A stretch of 64,000 nucleotides of DNA from assembly GCF_019746665.1 (NCBI RefSeq), contig NZ_JAIERS010000001.1, forward strand, positions 62,001 through 126,000. Direction: 5' to 3'. Positions 17,697 to 25,186 of the stretch are shown here, piece after piece (position 1 is the first letter of the stretch; every line of letters starts with the position of its first letter). Source of the DNA: Sphingomonas sp. (GTDB lineage: Bacteria > Pseudomonadota > Alphaproteobacteria > Sphingomonadales > Sphingomonadaceae). A program made the position numbers and the translations under genes. The notes beneath the pieces were generated by a model that saw nothing but the letters and a program-made list of their open reading frames with translations, had not been told where the DNA came from and did no database searches.

Positions 17697-18143
17697 TCAC
17701 ACCTCATTGCCCCAGTGCGAGAACCGCGCGCCGAAATAGCCGACCGTTAACCCTACGCACGGCAGGACAAATCCACAGGCGAACGCCATGATCAGGGGGC
17801 GGCTCATCGACAAGCCGGGATCAACAAGATCAAGGCCACCGTTGACGATGAAAAGCGAGATCGGGAATGTCATCGCCAAGCCGATGCTGCCGCCCCAATA
17901 CCAAGCCGACTTTGCTCGCTGTTGCTGAAATTCATCGGAACTACGATGCATCCGCGTCGCAAACACCAGCGCCCAAGCCTCACCAACCAGCGTGGTCGCT
18001 ATCACTGCCATCGCCCGGAAGCCCCCGGAGGGAGCTGCATTAAGGAATTTTGATGCAAGGACAGGCAGAAGGAGAATGAGACAACCGCCACCGATACCGA
18101 CGATCGCCGACAGCATGGGCTTCAAATTTCTACGCTGAATCAT
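17697..18143 (-). CDS. four-helix membrane protein paired with XRE regulator
   Basis: A 148-residue membrane protein with four hydrophobic segments (about 10-32, 42-63, 80-103, 113-137) separated by short polar loops, one containing RMHRSSDEFQQQRAKSAWYWGG. GAGAGG precedes the ATG. It is first of a minus-strand unit with the XRE regulator and possibly the hydrolase. The combination recalls the membrane-protein/XRE pairs (DUF2178-like) common in many bacteria; what it senses or does is unknown. Confidence 0.72.
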   Translation of the reverse strand: MIQRRNLKPMLSAIVGIGGGCLILLLPVLASKFLNAAPSGGFRAMAVIATTLVGEAWALVFATRMHRSSDEFQQQRAKSAWYWGGSIGLAMTFPISLFIVNGGLDLVDPGLSMSRPLIMAFACGFVLPCVGLTVGYFGARFSHWGNEV

Positions 18144-18624
18144 GTGAGCCTCTCATCACTTTTTGTGATCTAAGCTTCACATATGGCGCCGTCAAGGGCT
18201 GAGTTGGGGGCGTCGATCGATGCGCGTCGCGACCGTCTTGCAACGGTTTGGCGGGATTGTTCACCTGGTTGGGGATCGGACAAGGCCGCATGCTGCACAG
18301 GCCGTTGCTTCGCCGACTTGCTGTCAGCGGCCGGCTATCGCTATGTCGGACCGTGCAAGCGCGCCGAGAGCATCGTCGTTCTGTTCGTGCTGTCGCTTGA
18401 GCTACTTGACATCGTCGTAACGAATCTCACGACCGGAATAGGTGCGATGCACATTGTACAGGCTATATGCGGATCACCCACCTCGATTGTTCTTCGCCTC
18501 TACCCTGCGTTGCGTTGCTGACGTGTGTTCTGGACGTCAGGTTTCCGGATGAATCTTCGGCAGGTCGAACGTCGGAAATTGAGACGCACTGCCGACACAA
18601 TCCACCCCCACCCCACCCCACCCC
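18144..18624. other. 480-base stretch without a convincing gene
   Basis: Between the XRE-linked operon and the IalB-like gene. It holds palindromes at its left end (see 18155-18180) and a run of CCCCA repeats near 18602-18625. A 112-codon plus-strand frame begins at 18183 but has no recognisable family, no good ribosome site and mixed composition; it may be a remnant. Base composition is lower in GC than flanking DNA. Confidence 0.4.
18155..18180. promoter_or_regulatory. overlapping palindromes upstream of the XRE operon
   Basis: ATCAC-TTTTT-GTGAT (18155-18169) is a perfect inverted repeat, and GTGA-N8-TCAC (18165-18180) shares its right arm. Both are 12-37 bases upstream of the ATG of the membrane protein paired with the XRE regulator, where an autoregulatory operator would be placed. 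Confidence 0.5.
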
Positions 18625-19068
18625 TCACCCAGCCACACACGCCAGCGCCGCCGCGTCGATCGCGGTTGCCGCGCCGGCGAGGGCATAGACATCGGCGAAG
18701 GGGCGGCCGCTCGCGCCTTGGGCTTCCACGCTCAGGCTGCGGCCGGCGCGCATCGCGGTGACGATCGCGGCGTCGGCGCGGGCGTCGCTCGCCCAGGCGT
18801 CGCGCGCGCCGGCGATCAGCTCGAAGCGGCGGGTGCCGATGCTCAGCGTCACCCGCGCGCCCGGCGCCACCGGCGCCGACAGCCGGACATGGAGCTGCCC
18901 GCGCAGGCCCTGGCGCGGCCAGCTGCCGATCGAGACGAACGCGCGCCCCCCGCCGCCCGCGCGCACCGGCGCGGCGATCGCGTAGCAGCTCTTCGGTGGC
19001 CCGCCGCGAAACGCGCCCCAATCGCCGCGCACCGTCAGCAGCTCGGCCATCAGCGCGAGCGGGATCAT
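18625..19068 (-). CDS. IalB-like (invasion-associated locus B family) protein
   Basis: A 147-residue protein resembling the IalB-type family found in alphaproteobacteria. Visible family traits are RGDWGAFR near the N-terminus, a Cys in KSCYAIA, an FVSIGSWP strand, GARVTLSIGTRRFEL, and a late AIVTAMRAGRSLSVEA...Asp-Val-Tyr segment followed by AIDAAALAC. The two cysteines probably form a disulfide, implying an exported location, although the N-terminus chosen here (MIPLALMAELL) is a short, weak signal. It starts ten bases after the histidine phosphatase stop, so both probably share a transcript. Function uncertain. Confidence 0.72.
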   Translation of the reverse strand: MIPLALMAELLTVRGDWGAFRGGPPKSCYAIAAPVRAGGGGRAFVSIGSWPRQGLRGQLHVRLSAPVAPGARVTLSIGTRRFELIAGARDAWASDARADAAIVTAMRAGRSLSVEAQGASGRPFADVYALAGAATAIDAAALACVAG

Positions 19069-19078
19069 GCGGCGCCGA

Positions 19079-19720
19079 TCATGCCGGGGCGTGCCCGCCG
19101 CCAAGATGGACGACCTGCTCCACCCCGCGCTCGATCATCACCACGCTGCCCTGCGGCAGGCCGCGCGCGGCGGGCGCGCCGAGCGAAGGCCAGGCCGGCA
19201 GCCCGGTCATCACCCCGCGCAGCACGCAGCTCGATACGCCGTGCATGATCACCAGCCGGTCGCCGGGATCATCGTCGGTCTCGGCGAGCCAGGCGCGCAC
19301 CCGTGCCTCGATCTCCGGATAGCTCTCGCCGTCGGGCGCGGGGCGCAGCAGGCCGCTCTCGGCGTCGATCACCGGGCCGACCTCGGCGATCACCTCGGCA
19401 TAGCCGCGCCCGCCCCAGCCGCCCATGCCGATCTCGACGAGGCGCGGATCGGCGTGGCACCCGTGCCAATCGAGCTCCAGATGCTCGGCGATCACCGCCA
19501 GCGTCTGGAGCGCCCGCCCGGCGCTGGACGACCAGAGCGTCAGCGCCGGGCGCGGCCCGAGCAGCCGGCGGAGCGCCGCGCCCATTTCGTCGGCCTGGGC
19601 GAAGCCGGCGCGGGTGAGCGGGGTGTGGAGCGCCTCCCCCTGCAGCCGGCGCGCGGCGTTGAACACGGTTTCGCCGTGGCGCGCGATGAAGTCCCGGCCC
19701 TGGCGCTTTCCGCCCTGCAT
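19079..19720 (-). CDS. histidine phosphatase (phosphoglycerate-mutase-like) family protein
   Basis: A 213-residue cytoplasmic phosphatase of the branch-1 family. The phospho-accepting His is in the ARHGET motif near residue 15, a supporting Arg in SSAGRALQT, the acid/base Glu in RLVEIGMGGW and the second His in IMHGVSS. Its ATG overlaps the TGA of the YdcH gene (TGATG), so it is translationally coupled to it. Substrate cannot be read from sequence; phosphosugar or nucleotide phosphatases are the usual roles. Confidence 0.88.
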   Translation of the reverse strand: MQGGKRQGRDFIARHGETVFNAARRLQGEALHTPLTRAGFAQADEMGAALRRLLGPRPALTLWSSSAGRALQTLAVIAEHLELDWHGCHADPRLVEIGMGGWGGRGYAEVIAEVGPVIDAESGLLRPAPDGESYPEIEARVRAWLAETDDDPGDRLVIMHGVSSCVLRGVMTGLPAWPSLGAPAARGLPQGSVVMIERGVEQVVHLGGGHAPA

Positions 19721-19917
19721 CAGGCGATGATATCGGGGATCAACTGATCCTCCAGCAGGGCGATCTCGTCGCGCAGCCGCAGCTTGCGCTTCTTGAGTCG
19801 CGCCAGCTGCAGCTCGTCGGCGCCAGCATTCTCCCCCAAGGCGACGATCGCCGAATCGAGATCGCGATGTTCGCTGCGCAATGCTTCCAATCGCTTGGCG
19901 ATCAACCCTTGGTCCAT
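19720..19917 (-). CDS. YdcH-family (DUF465) small coiled-coil protein
   Basis: A 65-residue helical protein: an N-terminal helix LIAKRLEALRSEHRDLDSAIVAL, a loop with GADELQLARLKKRKLRLRDEIALLEDQL typical of DUF465. ATG 19917 (MDQGLIAK) gives the standard family length; the longer frame upstream has no homology. Its stop overlaps the histidine phosphatase start by one base. A second YdcH-type gene lies divergently at 20098. Function of the family is unknown. Confidence 0.8.
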   Translation of the reverse strand: MDQGLIAKRLEALRSEHRDLDSAIVALGENAGADELQLARLKKRKLRLRDEIALLEDQLIPDIIA

Positions 19918-20097
19918 TGCCCTATCCCGTATCGCAGCCGCCGCGCTAGCAGATGGCGGGCGCCGTTTCGATGCCAAATCCATTGGTCCGCAAAAAGCCC
20001 GATCCCGTCGCGCGGACGCTCGCCAAGCGGCCCGAGCTGTGATCTATTGGCTGGTCCCGGCTCCCCCGGGTCGGGCACGAGGTAAGGAGACTGCCCA

Positions 20098-20253
20098 ATG
20101 AACAGCGCGCACCAGTCGGCATTGCAAGCCAAGCACGCCCTGCTCGATCGTCAAATCCAGACCGAGCTGCAGCGACCGCTTCCCGACGCGCTGATCGTGG
20201 CCGAGCTGAAGAAGCAGAAGCTTCGCCTGAAGGAGGAACTCTCCGCTCATTGA
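20098..20253 (+). CDS. second YdcH-family (DUF465) protein, 51 residues
   Basis: ATG at 20098 preceded by AAGGAGA encodes 51 residues: a leading SALQAKHALLDRQIQTELQRP helix, a short turn PLPDALIVAELKKQKLRLKEEL ending in SAH. The KxQKLRLKEEL ending is the DUF465 hallmark. It faces away from the first YdcH gene, with 180 bases between the two starts. A GGCCCGG/CCGGGCC hairpin (20261-20292) follows its stop and may terminate transcription. Confidence 0.8.
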   Translation: MNSAHQSALQAKHALLDRQIQTELQRPLPDALIVAELKKQKLRLKEELSAH

Positions 20254-20371
20254 GGCACCTGGCCCGGCCGTGCGGGGGCGCGCGACCGGGCCTGATTTCA
20301 ACGGCGATCCGAAGGTTTTGTCCGGCGTGGCGGAAGTGCGGGCGGACGGGTTGAAACCCGGGCCGCGCGCC

Positions 20372-20743
20372 TCAGCGGCGGGGCATATAGGCGACGGGTG
20401 CCGGCCCGGCCTTGGTACCCGTCACCGGCTTGCGCGCGCGTTGCGGATCGACGGGTTCGTCGAACGCGATGCCGAGTCGGCCATGCGCCGCCCAGGCGAC
20501 CTTGCCCGCGACCCAGCCGATGCCGCGAATCTCGATTTCCACCGCCGCGCCGGCTTCGACCGGACGCGGCAGTTCGGCCATCAGCCCGCCGGCGGAAATG
20601 TTGCGCACCCGGCCGTCGACGGGCTCGCGCACGCCAGGCACACGGAAACGCGCCCCCAGGAACATGCTTTCGCGCAGCTGGTGGCGGACCGAACCCGGTT
20701 CTTCGTCAATATGGTCGAATCGATCGGCGGAAAGCTGGTCCAT
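20372..20743 (-). CDS. PilZ domain protein
   Basis: A 123-residue single-domain PilZ protein, the family that binds cyclic di-GMP. The RxxxR-type element is RHQLRES (about 20-26) and the second motif is RVRNISAGGLMAEL, equivalent to D/N-x-S-x2-G. A beta-barrel follows (VEIEIRGIGWVAGKVAWAAHGRLGIAFDEP). The tail is Arg/Lys/Pro rich. It stands alone between the small YdcH gene and dksA. Effector partner unknown; note a second PilZ gene at 27761. Confidence 0.82.
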   Translation of the reverse strand: MDQLSADRFDHIDEEPGSVRHQLRESMFLGARFRVPGVREPVDGRVRNISAGGLMAELPRPVEAGAAVEIEIRGIGWVAGKVAWAAHGRLGIAFDEPVDPQRARKPVTGTKAGPAPVAYMPRR

Positions 20744-20886
20744 GCGACACTCGGTTGGCAGATGGGCACCTTGCCCACGCTAGCCGCCCTAGCCCCGCAA
20801 CCTCTCCAAACCCTTAAACCCCCGCCCGGATCGGGGCACGCGATCGCTACAGCGCGTTCAAATGCAAACCTTTTTCGGGGCTAAAC

Positions 20887-21351
20887 TCAATCGTCGCGCG
20901 AGACCTTCTCGTTGCGCTCATGGCGCTCCTGCGCTTCGACCGTCATCGTCGCGATCGGGCGGGCTTCGAGCCGCGCGAGCGAGATCGGCTCCCCGGTCAC
21001 CTCGCAATAGCCATATTCGCCTTCCTCGATCCGGCGCAGCGCGGCATCGATCTTGGCGATCAGCTTGCGCTGGCGATCGCGGGTGCGCAGCTCGATCGAC
21101 CAGTCGGTCTCGCTGGAGGCGCGATCGGTGAGATCGGCTTCGCGCAGACTGTCGATCTGCAGCTGGTTCAATGTCTCCTGCGCTTCGAGCAGGATGTCGT
21201 CTTTCCATTTGAGCAGCTTCGCCTTGAAATAGGCGAGCTGGCGAGGGTTCATGAACGGCTCGCCATCGCTTGGCCGATAGACGCCCTCGGCATCATTGGC
21301 GGCGGCGGGTTCGAATGTTTGGCCTTGAAGGCTCTTTACAACTGACGCCAT
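20887..21351 (-). CDS. dksA: DksA-family RNA polymerase-binding factor
   Basis: A 154-residue TraR/DksA protein that binds the RNA polymerase secondary channel and works with ppGpp. The coiled coil spans about 35-100 (FKAKLLKWKDDILLEAQETLNQ ... RDRQRKLIAKIDAALRRIEEGEYGYC), with the DRAS-type tip here reading TDRASSETD. The zinc-finger region has only one Cys (YGYCEVTGEPISLARLEARPIATMT); the other three zinc ligands are Thr or other residues, as described for some alphaproteobacterial DksA proteins. AGGAGAG fixes the ATG at 21351. Confidence 0.93.
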   Translation of the reverse strand: MASVVKSLQGQTFEPAAANDAEGVYRPSDGEPFMNPRQLAYFKAKLLKWKDDILLEAQETLNQLQIDSLREADLTDRASSETDWSIELRTRDRQRKLIAKIDAALRRIEEGEYGYCEVTGEPISLARLEARPIATMTVEAQERHERNEKVSRDD

Positions 21352-21728
21352 CCCCACTCTCCTACGCGAAACAACTTTATTTCATTTGGCTCCACCCGGC
21401 CGCGCCTATACGCGCCCTCTCGCCCCGCGACAAGCAATGTTGACGCCGGCCGCGCGGGAATCGGCCGTGATCACGCCCCGGCGCTGGCGATCACCCCACG
21501 GCCCTCCCGCCACGACCGGCGAGTAACATTCACCTAAAACTGTCCCAGCTTGAAACATTAACCGCACCCGGCTCTCGGATAACAAGGCGATAGCCGCGTT
21601 GGGACAGGAATTGATGGTTAATATAATTGAACTTAAGCCTTTATTCTGCACTGTGCGGGATAGCCGCTCCCTACTCGTCGTGCCCTGGCACCGCGGGATG
21701 ATGGACGGGCCGACAAAAAGGAAGCGTG
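21352..21728. other. intergenic promoter region between dksA and a surface protein
   Basis: 377 bases between two divergent genes. It is richer in A/T than the rest of the window, especially 21536-21650, and should hold both promoters. I see no gene; the minus-strand frame over it lacks a ribosome site and overlaps the coding start of the next gene. Confidence 0.5.
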
Positions 21729-22802
21729 ATGTCTGTTCGGATGGCCTTGGCGAAACTGTGCGCCTGTGCATGCGGGGGCGCGGTGATCGGTGGCGGCGCG
21801 GTGCATGTGGCCGAATCGGCCAAGCCGCGCGTCGCGCACGTCAAGAAGACCAAGCGGATCGTGCGCCAGGTGGCGGTGCGCCGCGCGGCAAAGGTGCGCC
21901 GGGTGGTGACGACCACGCGCACCATCTGCCCGCCGCCCGCGATCAGCATCGCCAGCACCCCCGTGCCGCTCCCCCCGCCCTTGCCCGTGGCTGACTTCCC
22001 CGCCGGTGGCGGCGGCGCGGCGGCGGTGCCGGTGGTGATCGGCGGCACCGGCGGCTTTGGCGGCTTTGGCGGCTTCTTCGGCGGCGGCTTTTTCGGGGGC
22101 GGCAGCAGCGGCGTCGCGATCTCGTCCAACGGCGGCTCGGCCTCGTCGAGCGCGAGCGGATCGTCATCCTCGGCATCGAGCAGCGGCACCTCGAGCGGCA
22201 CCAGCAGCGGCACCTCGACCGGCTCCAGCAGCACGTCGAGCGGCACGTCCAGCGGGATCACGATCAACATCTCGTCGACCTCGTCGACCGGGGGCTCCTC
22301 CACCTCGACCGGCGGCTCGTCCACCTCGACCGGCGGTTCCTCAACCTCCTCGTCCACGGGCGGCTCTTCGACCTCGTCGTCGACCGGCGGGTCGTCCACC
22401 TCGTCGTCGTCGGGCACCATTTCCTCGACCTCGTCGAGCTCGACCTCGAGCGGCGAGGTCAGCTCCACCAGCTCGTCGTCGGGCAATGTCAGCACCTCGT
22501 CCAGCTCGAGCACCAGCTCGTCCTCGTCGGGCGATGTCAGCACCTCGTCGAGCACCAGCAGCTCGTCCTACGGCTCGTCGAGCGTGGGCTGGAGCACCAG
22601 CGCCTCGTCCAGCTCGTCCTCGGCGTCGAGCGCGAGCTCGGCTTCGTCGTCGGGCAGCACCGGCAGCTCGGGCGGGCCGCCGCCGGACGGGCCGACCCCG
22701 GTGCCGGCGCCGCCGATGGTGCTGCTGTTCGGCGCCGCCGCCGCCGCGCTGGTCGCGCGCGGCCGGCTCGCCAACCGCAAGGCGCCCGCCGCCGCCGAAT
22801 GA
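21729..22802 (+). CDS. Ser/Thr/Gly-rich repeat protein with PEP-CTERM-like C-terminus
   Basis: A 357-residue protein in three parts. Residues 1-60 hold a hydrophobic Cys/Gly/Ala segment and a very basic stretch (KKTKRIVRQVAVRRAAK). Residues about 85-330 are low-complexity: Gly/Phe repeats (GGFGGFGG) followed by about 200 residues almost only Ser, Thr and Gly (SSTGGSSTS units). The last 30 residues read VPAPPMVLLFGAAAAALVARGRLANRK, i.e. a Pro motif, a helix and a basic tail, resembling PEP-CTERM/exosortase sorting signals with VPAP in place of VPEP. AGGAAG precedes ATG 21729. Likely a heavily glycosylated or adhesive surface protein; no exosortase gene in the window. Confidence 0.65.
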   Translation: MSVRMALAKLCACACGGAVIGGGAVHVAESAKPRVAHVKKTKRIVRQVAVRRAAKVRRVVTTTRTICPPPAISIASTPVPLPPPLPVADFPAGGGGAAAVPVVIGGTGGFGGFGGFFGGGFFGGGSSGVAISSNGGSASSSASGSSSSASSSGTSSGTSSGTSTGSSSTSSGTSSGITINISSTSSTGGSSTSTGGSSTSTGGSSTSSSTGGSSTSSSTGGSSTSSSSGTISSTSSSSTSSGEVSSTSSSSGNVSTSSSSSTSSSSSGDVSTSSSTSSSSYGSSSVGWSTSASSSSSSASSASSASSSGSTGSSGGPPPDGPTPVPAPPMVLLFGAAAAALVARGRLANRKAPAAAE

Positions 22803-22840
22803 GTTGCACCGTCGTGCGGGCGCGGCCATAGCGTCGCGCC

Positions 22841-24265
22841 ATGCACGATATTCGTTTCATCCGCGAAAACCCCGAAGCGTTCGATGCAGGGCTCGCGCGC
22901 CGGGGGCTTGATCCCCAAGCGGCGGCGCTGCTCGCGCTCGACGAACGCCGCCGCGCGCTGATCACCGAACTTCAGGCCGGCCAGGCGCGCCGCAACGAGG
23001 CGAGCAAGGCGATCGGCGCCGCCAAGGCGGCGAAGGACGAAGCCGCCGCCCAGGCGCTGATGGCCGAGGTCGCGGCGCTGAAAGAACGGCTGCCCGCGAT
23101 CGAGGCCGAGGAAAAGGCGCTCGGCGAAGAGCTGCAGGCGGCGCTGGCGATCATCCCCAACCTGCCGGGCGCGGACGTGCCCGATGGCGCCGACGAGCAC
23201 GGCAATGTCGAGGTGTCGCGCTGGGGCACCCCGCGCGCGTTCGATTTCACCCCGCGCGAACATGCCGATCTCGCCCCCGCTCTGGGGATGGATTTCGAGA
23301 CCGGCGCCCGGCTCTCCGGCGCGCGCTTCACCTTCCTGCGCGGCGACATGGCGCGCCTGCACCGCGCGCTCGGCCAGTTCATGCTCGACACGCAGACGCG
23401 CGAGCAGGGCTATACCGAGTGCAACCCGCCGGTCCTCGTCAAGGACGAGGCGATGTATGGGACGGACAAGCTGCCGAAATTCGCGCAGGACAGCTTCGAG
23501 ACAGCAGTCAGGACCGCGGGTTTTGAGGTCTTGGCCAAGACTGCGCGCGAATTGAACGCCCTACGAGGTATTGAAAGCGATTCCGTCTCTATTCGAGCAG
23601 ACGATGAAGAGTTTTTCGAGGCCCTTCGGCGCAATTGGAACGAAGACACACGCCGCTGGCTCATCCCCACCTCCGAAGTCTCGCTAACCGCCAGCGTGAT
23701 GGGCGAGCTGCTCGAGGAAGCCGCCCTCCCGATGCGCCTCACCGCGCTCACGCTCTGCTTCCGCTCGGAGGCCGGGGCGGCGGGGCGTGATACGCGCGGG
23801 TTCATCCGCCAGCACCAGTTCGAGAAATGCGAGCTGGTCAGCATCGTCCGCCCCGAGGATAGCGAGGCCGAGCATCAGCGCATGACCCGCGCCGCCGAGG
23901 CGATCCTCGAAAAGCTGAACCTGCCCTATCGCAAGCTGCTGCTGTGCACCGGCGACATGGGCTTCGGCGCGCGCAAGACCTATGATCTGGAGGTGTGGCT
24001 GCCGGGGCAGAACGCCTGGCGAGAGATCAGCTCCTGCTCGAACACCGGCGATTTCCAGGCGCGGCGGATGAACACGCGCTACCGTGTGGCGGGCGAGCAG
24101 AAGCGCACCGAATTCGTCCACACGCTCAATGGCTCCGGCCTCGCGGTCGGGCGCACCTTGGTCGCGGTGATCGAGAATTATCAGAACGCCGATGGCAGCG
24201 TGTCCGTGCCCGAGGCGCTCTTGCCCTATATGGGCGGCGTCACGCGGCTGGAAGCCACGGGGTAG
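22841..24265 (+). CDS. serS: seryl-tRNA synthetase with an in-frame insertion
   Basis: A 474-residue class II synthetase that charges tRNA-Ser. The N-terminal tRNA-binding arm is a long coiled coil (about 25-100). The catalytic core has [13 protein letters not shown], the serine-binding TxE loop in [10 protein letters not shown], motif 2 [25 protein letters not shown] and motif 3 [18 protein letters not shown]. Bacterial SerRS is usually about 425 residues; the extra length is a block of roughly 46-50 residues between DSF and RRWLIPT (bases about 23498-23647) with codon use unlike the rest of the gene (AGG, CTA, CGA, ATT, TCT, TTG). The frame is intact and all catalytic motifs are present, so it is likely functional. 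Confidence 0.95.
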   Translation: MHDIRFIRENPEAFDAGLARRGLDPQAAALLALDERRRALITELQAGQARRNEASKAIGAAKAAKDEAAAQALMAEVAALKERLPAIEAEEKALGEELQAALAIIPNLPGADVPDGADEHGNVEVSRWGTPRAFDFTPREHADLAPALGMDFETGARLSGARFTFLRGDMARLHRALGQFMLDTQTREQGYTECNPPVLVKDEAMYGTDKLPKFAQDSFETAVRTAGFEVLAKTARELNALRGIESDSVSIRADDEEFFEALRRNWNEDTRRWLIPTSEVSLTASVMGELLEEAALPMRLTALTLCFRSEAGAAGRDTRGFIRQHQFEKCELVSIVRPEDSEAEHQRMTRAAEAILEKLNLPYRKLLLCTGDMGFGARKTYDLEVWLPGQNAWREISSCSNTGDFQARRMNTRYRVAGEQKRTEFVHTLNGSGLAVGRTLVAVIENYQNADGSVSVPEALLPYMGGVTRLEATG

Positions 24266-24268
24266 GAG

Positions 24269-24405
24269 AACCTCCCCGAGCCTGCTCGGGGAGGGGGACC
24301 AACCGCAGGTTGGTGGAGGGGCGCCGGCGAAGCCGGCGAGCTGCGCTCGCCGCCCCTCCACCACGCTTCGCGTGGTCCCCCTCCCCAAATAAATTTGGGG
24401 AGGTT
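24269..24405. repeat. 137-bp intergenic palindromic element
   Basis: Bounded by inverted ends AACCTCCCC (24269-24277) and GGGGAGGTT (24397-24405). Inside are nested palindromes: CCCCGAG/CTCGGGG, ACCAACC/GGTTGGT, GGAGGGGC/GCCCCTCC and ACCACGC/GCGTGGT. It begins four bases after the serS stop and ends three bases before the surE start codon, so its right end is the surE ribosome binding site. Related elements occur at 26266, 33171, 33714 and 52319. Confidence 0.8.
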
Positions 24406-24408
24406 TTA

Positions 24409-25167
24409 TTGCGCATCCTGCTCACCAATGACGACGGCTATCACGCCCCCGGCCTCAAAGTGCTGGAGGAGATCGCCGCCCGCTTTTCCGACGATATCTG
24501 GGTGGTGGCGCCGGCCGAGGAGCAATCGGGCGCGGGCCATTCGCTCACCCTCACCCGGCCGATCCGGGTGCGGCGGCATGGCGAGCGGCGCTTCGCCGTC
24601 GCCGGCACGCCCACCGACGCGGTGATGATGGCGCTCGCCCGGCTGATGCCCGAACGGCCCGACCTGATCCTGTCGGGCGTCAACCGTGGCGCGAACCTGG
24701 CCGAGGACGTTACCTATTCGGGCACCGTCTCCGCCGCGATGGAAGGCGCGCTCGCGGGCGTGCGCGCGATCGCGCTCAGCCAGGTTTACGCGCGCGAGGG
24801 CGCCGGGGACGACGTGCCCTTCGCCGCCGCGCGCGCCTGGGGCGAGCGGGTGCTGCGCCCGCTGCTCGATGCCCCGCTCGCGCCGCGCACGCTGGTCAAC
24901 ATCAACTTCCCCGCGCGCCCCGCCGAGGACGTGCGGGGCGTGCGCGTCGTCGGCCAGGGGCTGCGCGATTATGGGCGGCTGAAGATCGTCAGCAACCGCG
25001 ATCCGCGCGGCTATGAATATCACTGGTTCGCGCTCGGCCCCTCAATCGCGACCCCGGCGCACGACACCGATCTGGAAGCGGTGCAGGATGGCTTTATCGC
25101 CGTCACCCCGCTCCACCTGGACCTGACACATCGCGAATCGCTCGATATGTTGCGGGCGATTTATTGA
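24409..25167 (+). CDS. surE: 5'/3'-nucleotidase SurE
   Basis: A 252-residue survival protein E, a divalent-metal-dependent nucleoside monophosphate phosphatase. Metal-site motif LLTNDDGYHAPG is at the N-terminus, with SGAGHSLT, GTPTDAV, DLILSGVNRGANL and YSGTVSAAMEG following. The protein should begin at TTG 24409, which gives the family start M-R-I-L-L-T-N-D-D; no ATG or GTG is nearby, and GGGGAGG sits four bases upstream inside the palindromic element. The next gene is an NlpD-like lipoprotein, the same order as surE-(pcm)-nlpD in enterobacteria. Confidence 0.94.
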   Translation: MRILLTNDDGYHAPGLKVLEEIAARFSDDIWVVAPAEEQSGAGHSLTLTRPIRVRRHGERRFAVAGTPTDAVMMALARLMPERPDLILSGVNRGANLAEDVTYSGTVSAAMEGALAGVRAIALSQVYAREGAGDDVPFAAARAWGERVLRPLLDAPLAPRTLVNINFPARPAEDVRGVRVVGQGLRDYGRLKIVSNRDPRGYEYHWFALGPSIATPAHDTDLEAVQDGFIAVTPLHLDLTHRESLDMLRAIY

Positions 25168-25186
25168 AGCGGCTTCGGGGGGAGCG

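Noticed and set aside
18183..18521. 112-codon plus-strand frame beside the XRE operon
   Set aside because: No ribosome site, no recognised family; it also covers the likely XRE operators. Kept only as an unassigned region.
21671..22555. A long minus-strand frame encoding an acidic Val/Asp/Glu/Pro-rich protein
   Set aside because: It is the antisense reading of the Ser/Thr repeat gene, whose Ser and Thr codons read backward as Asp, Glu and Val codons. The plus frame has a ribosome site, signal region and sorting tail; the minus frame has none.
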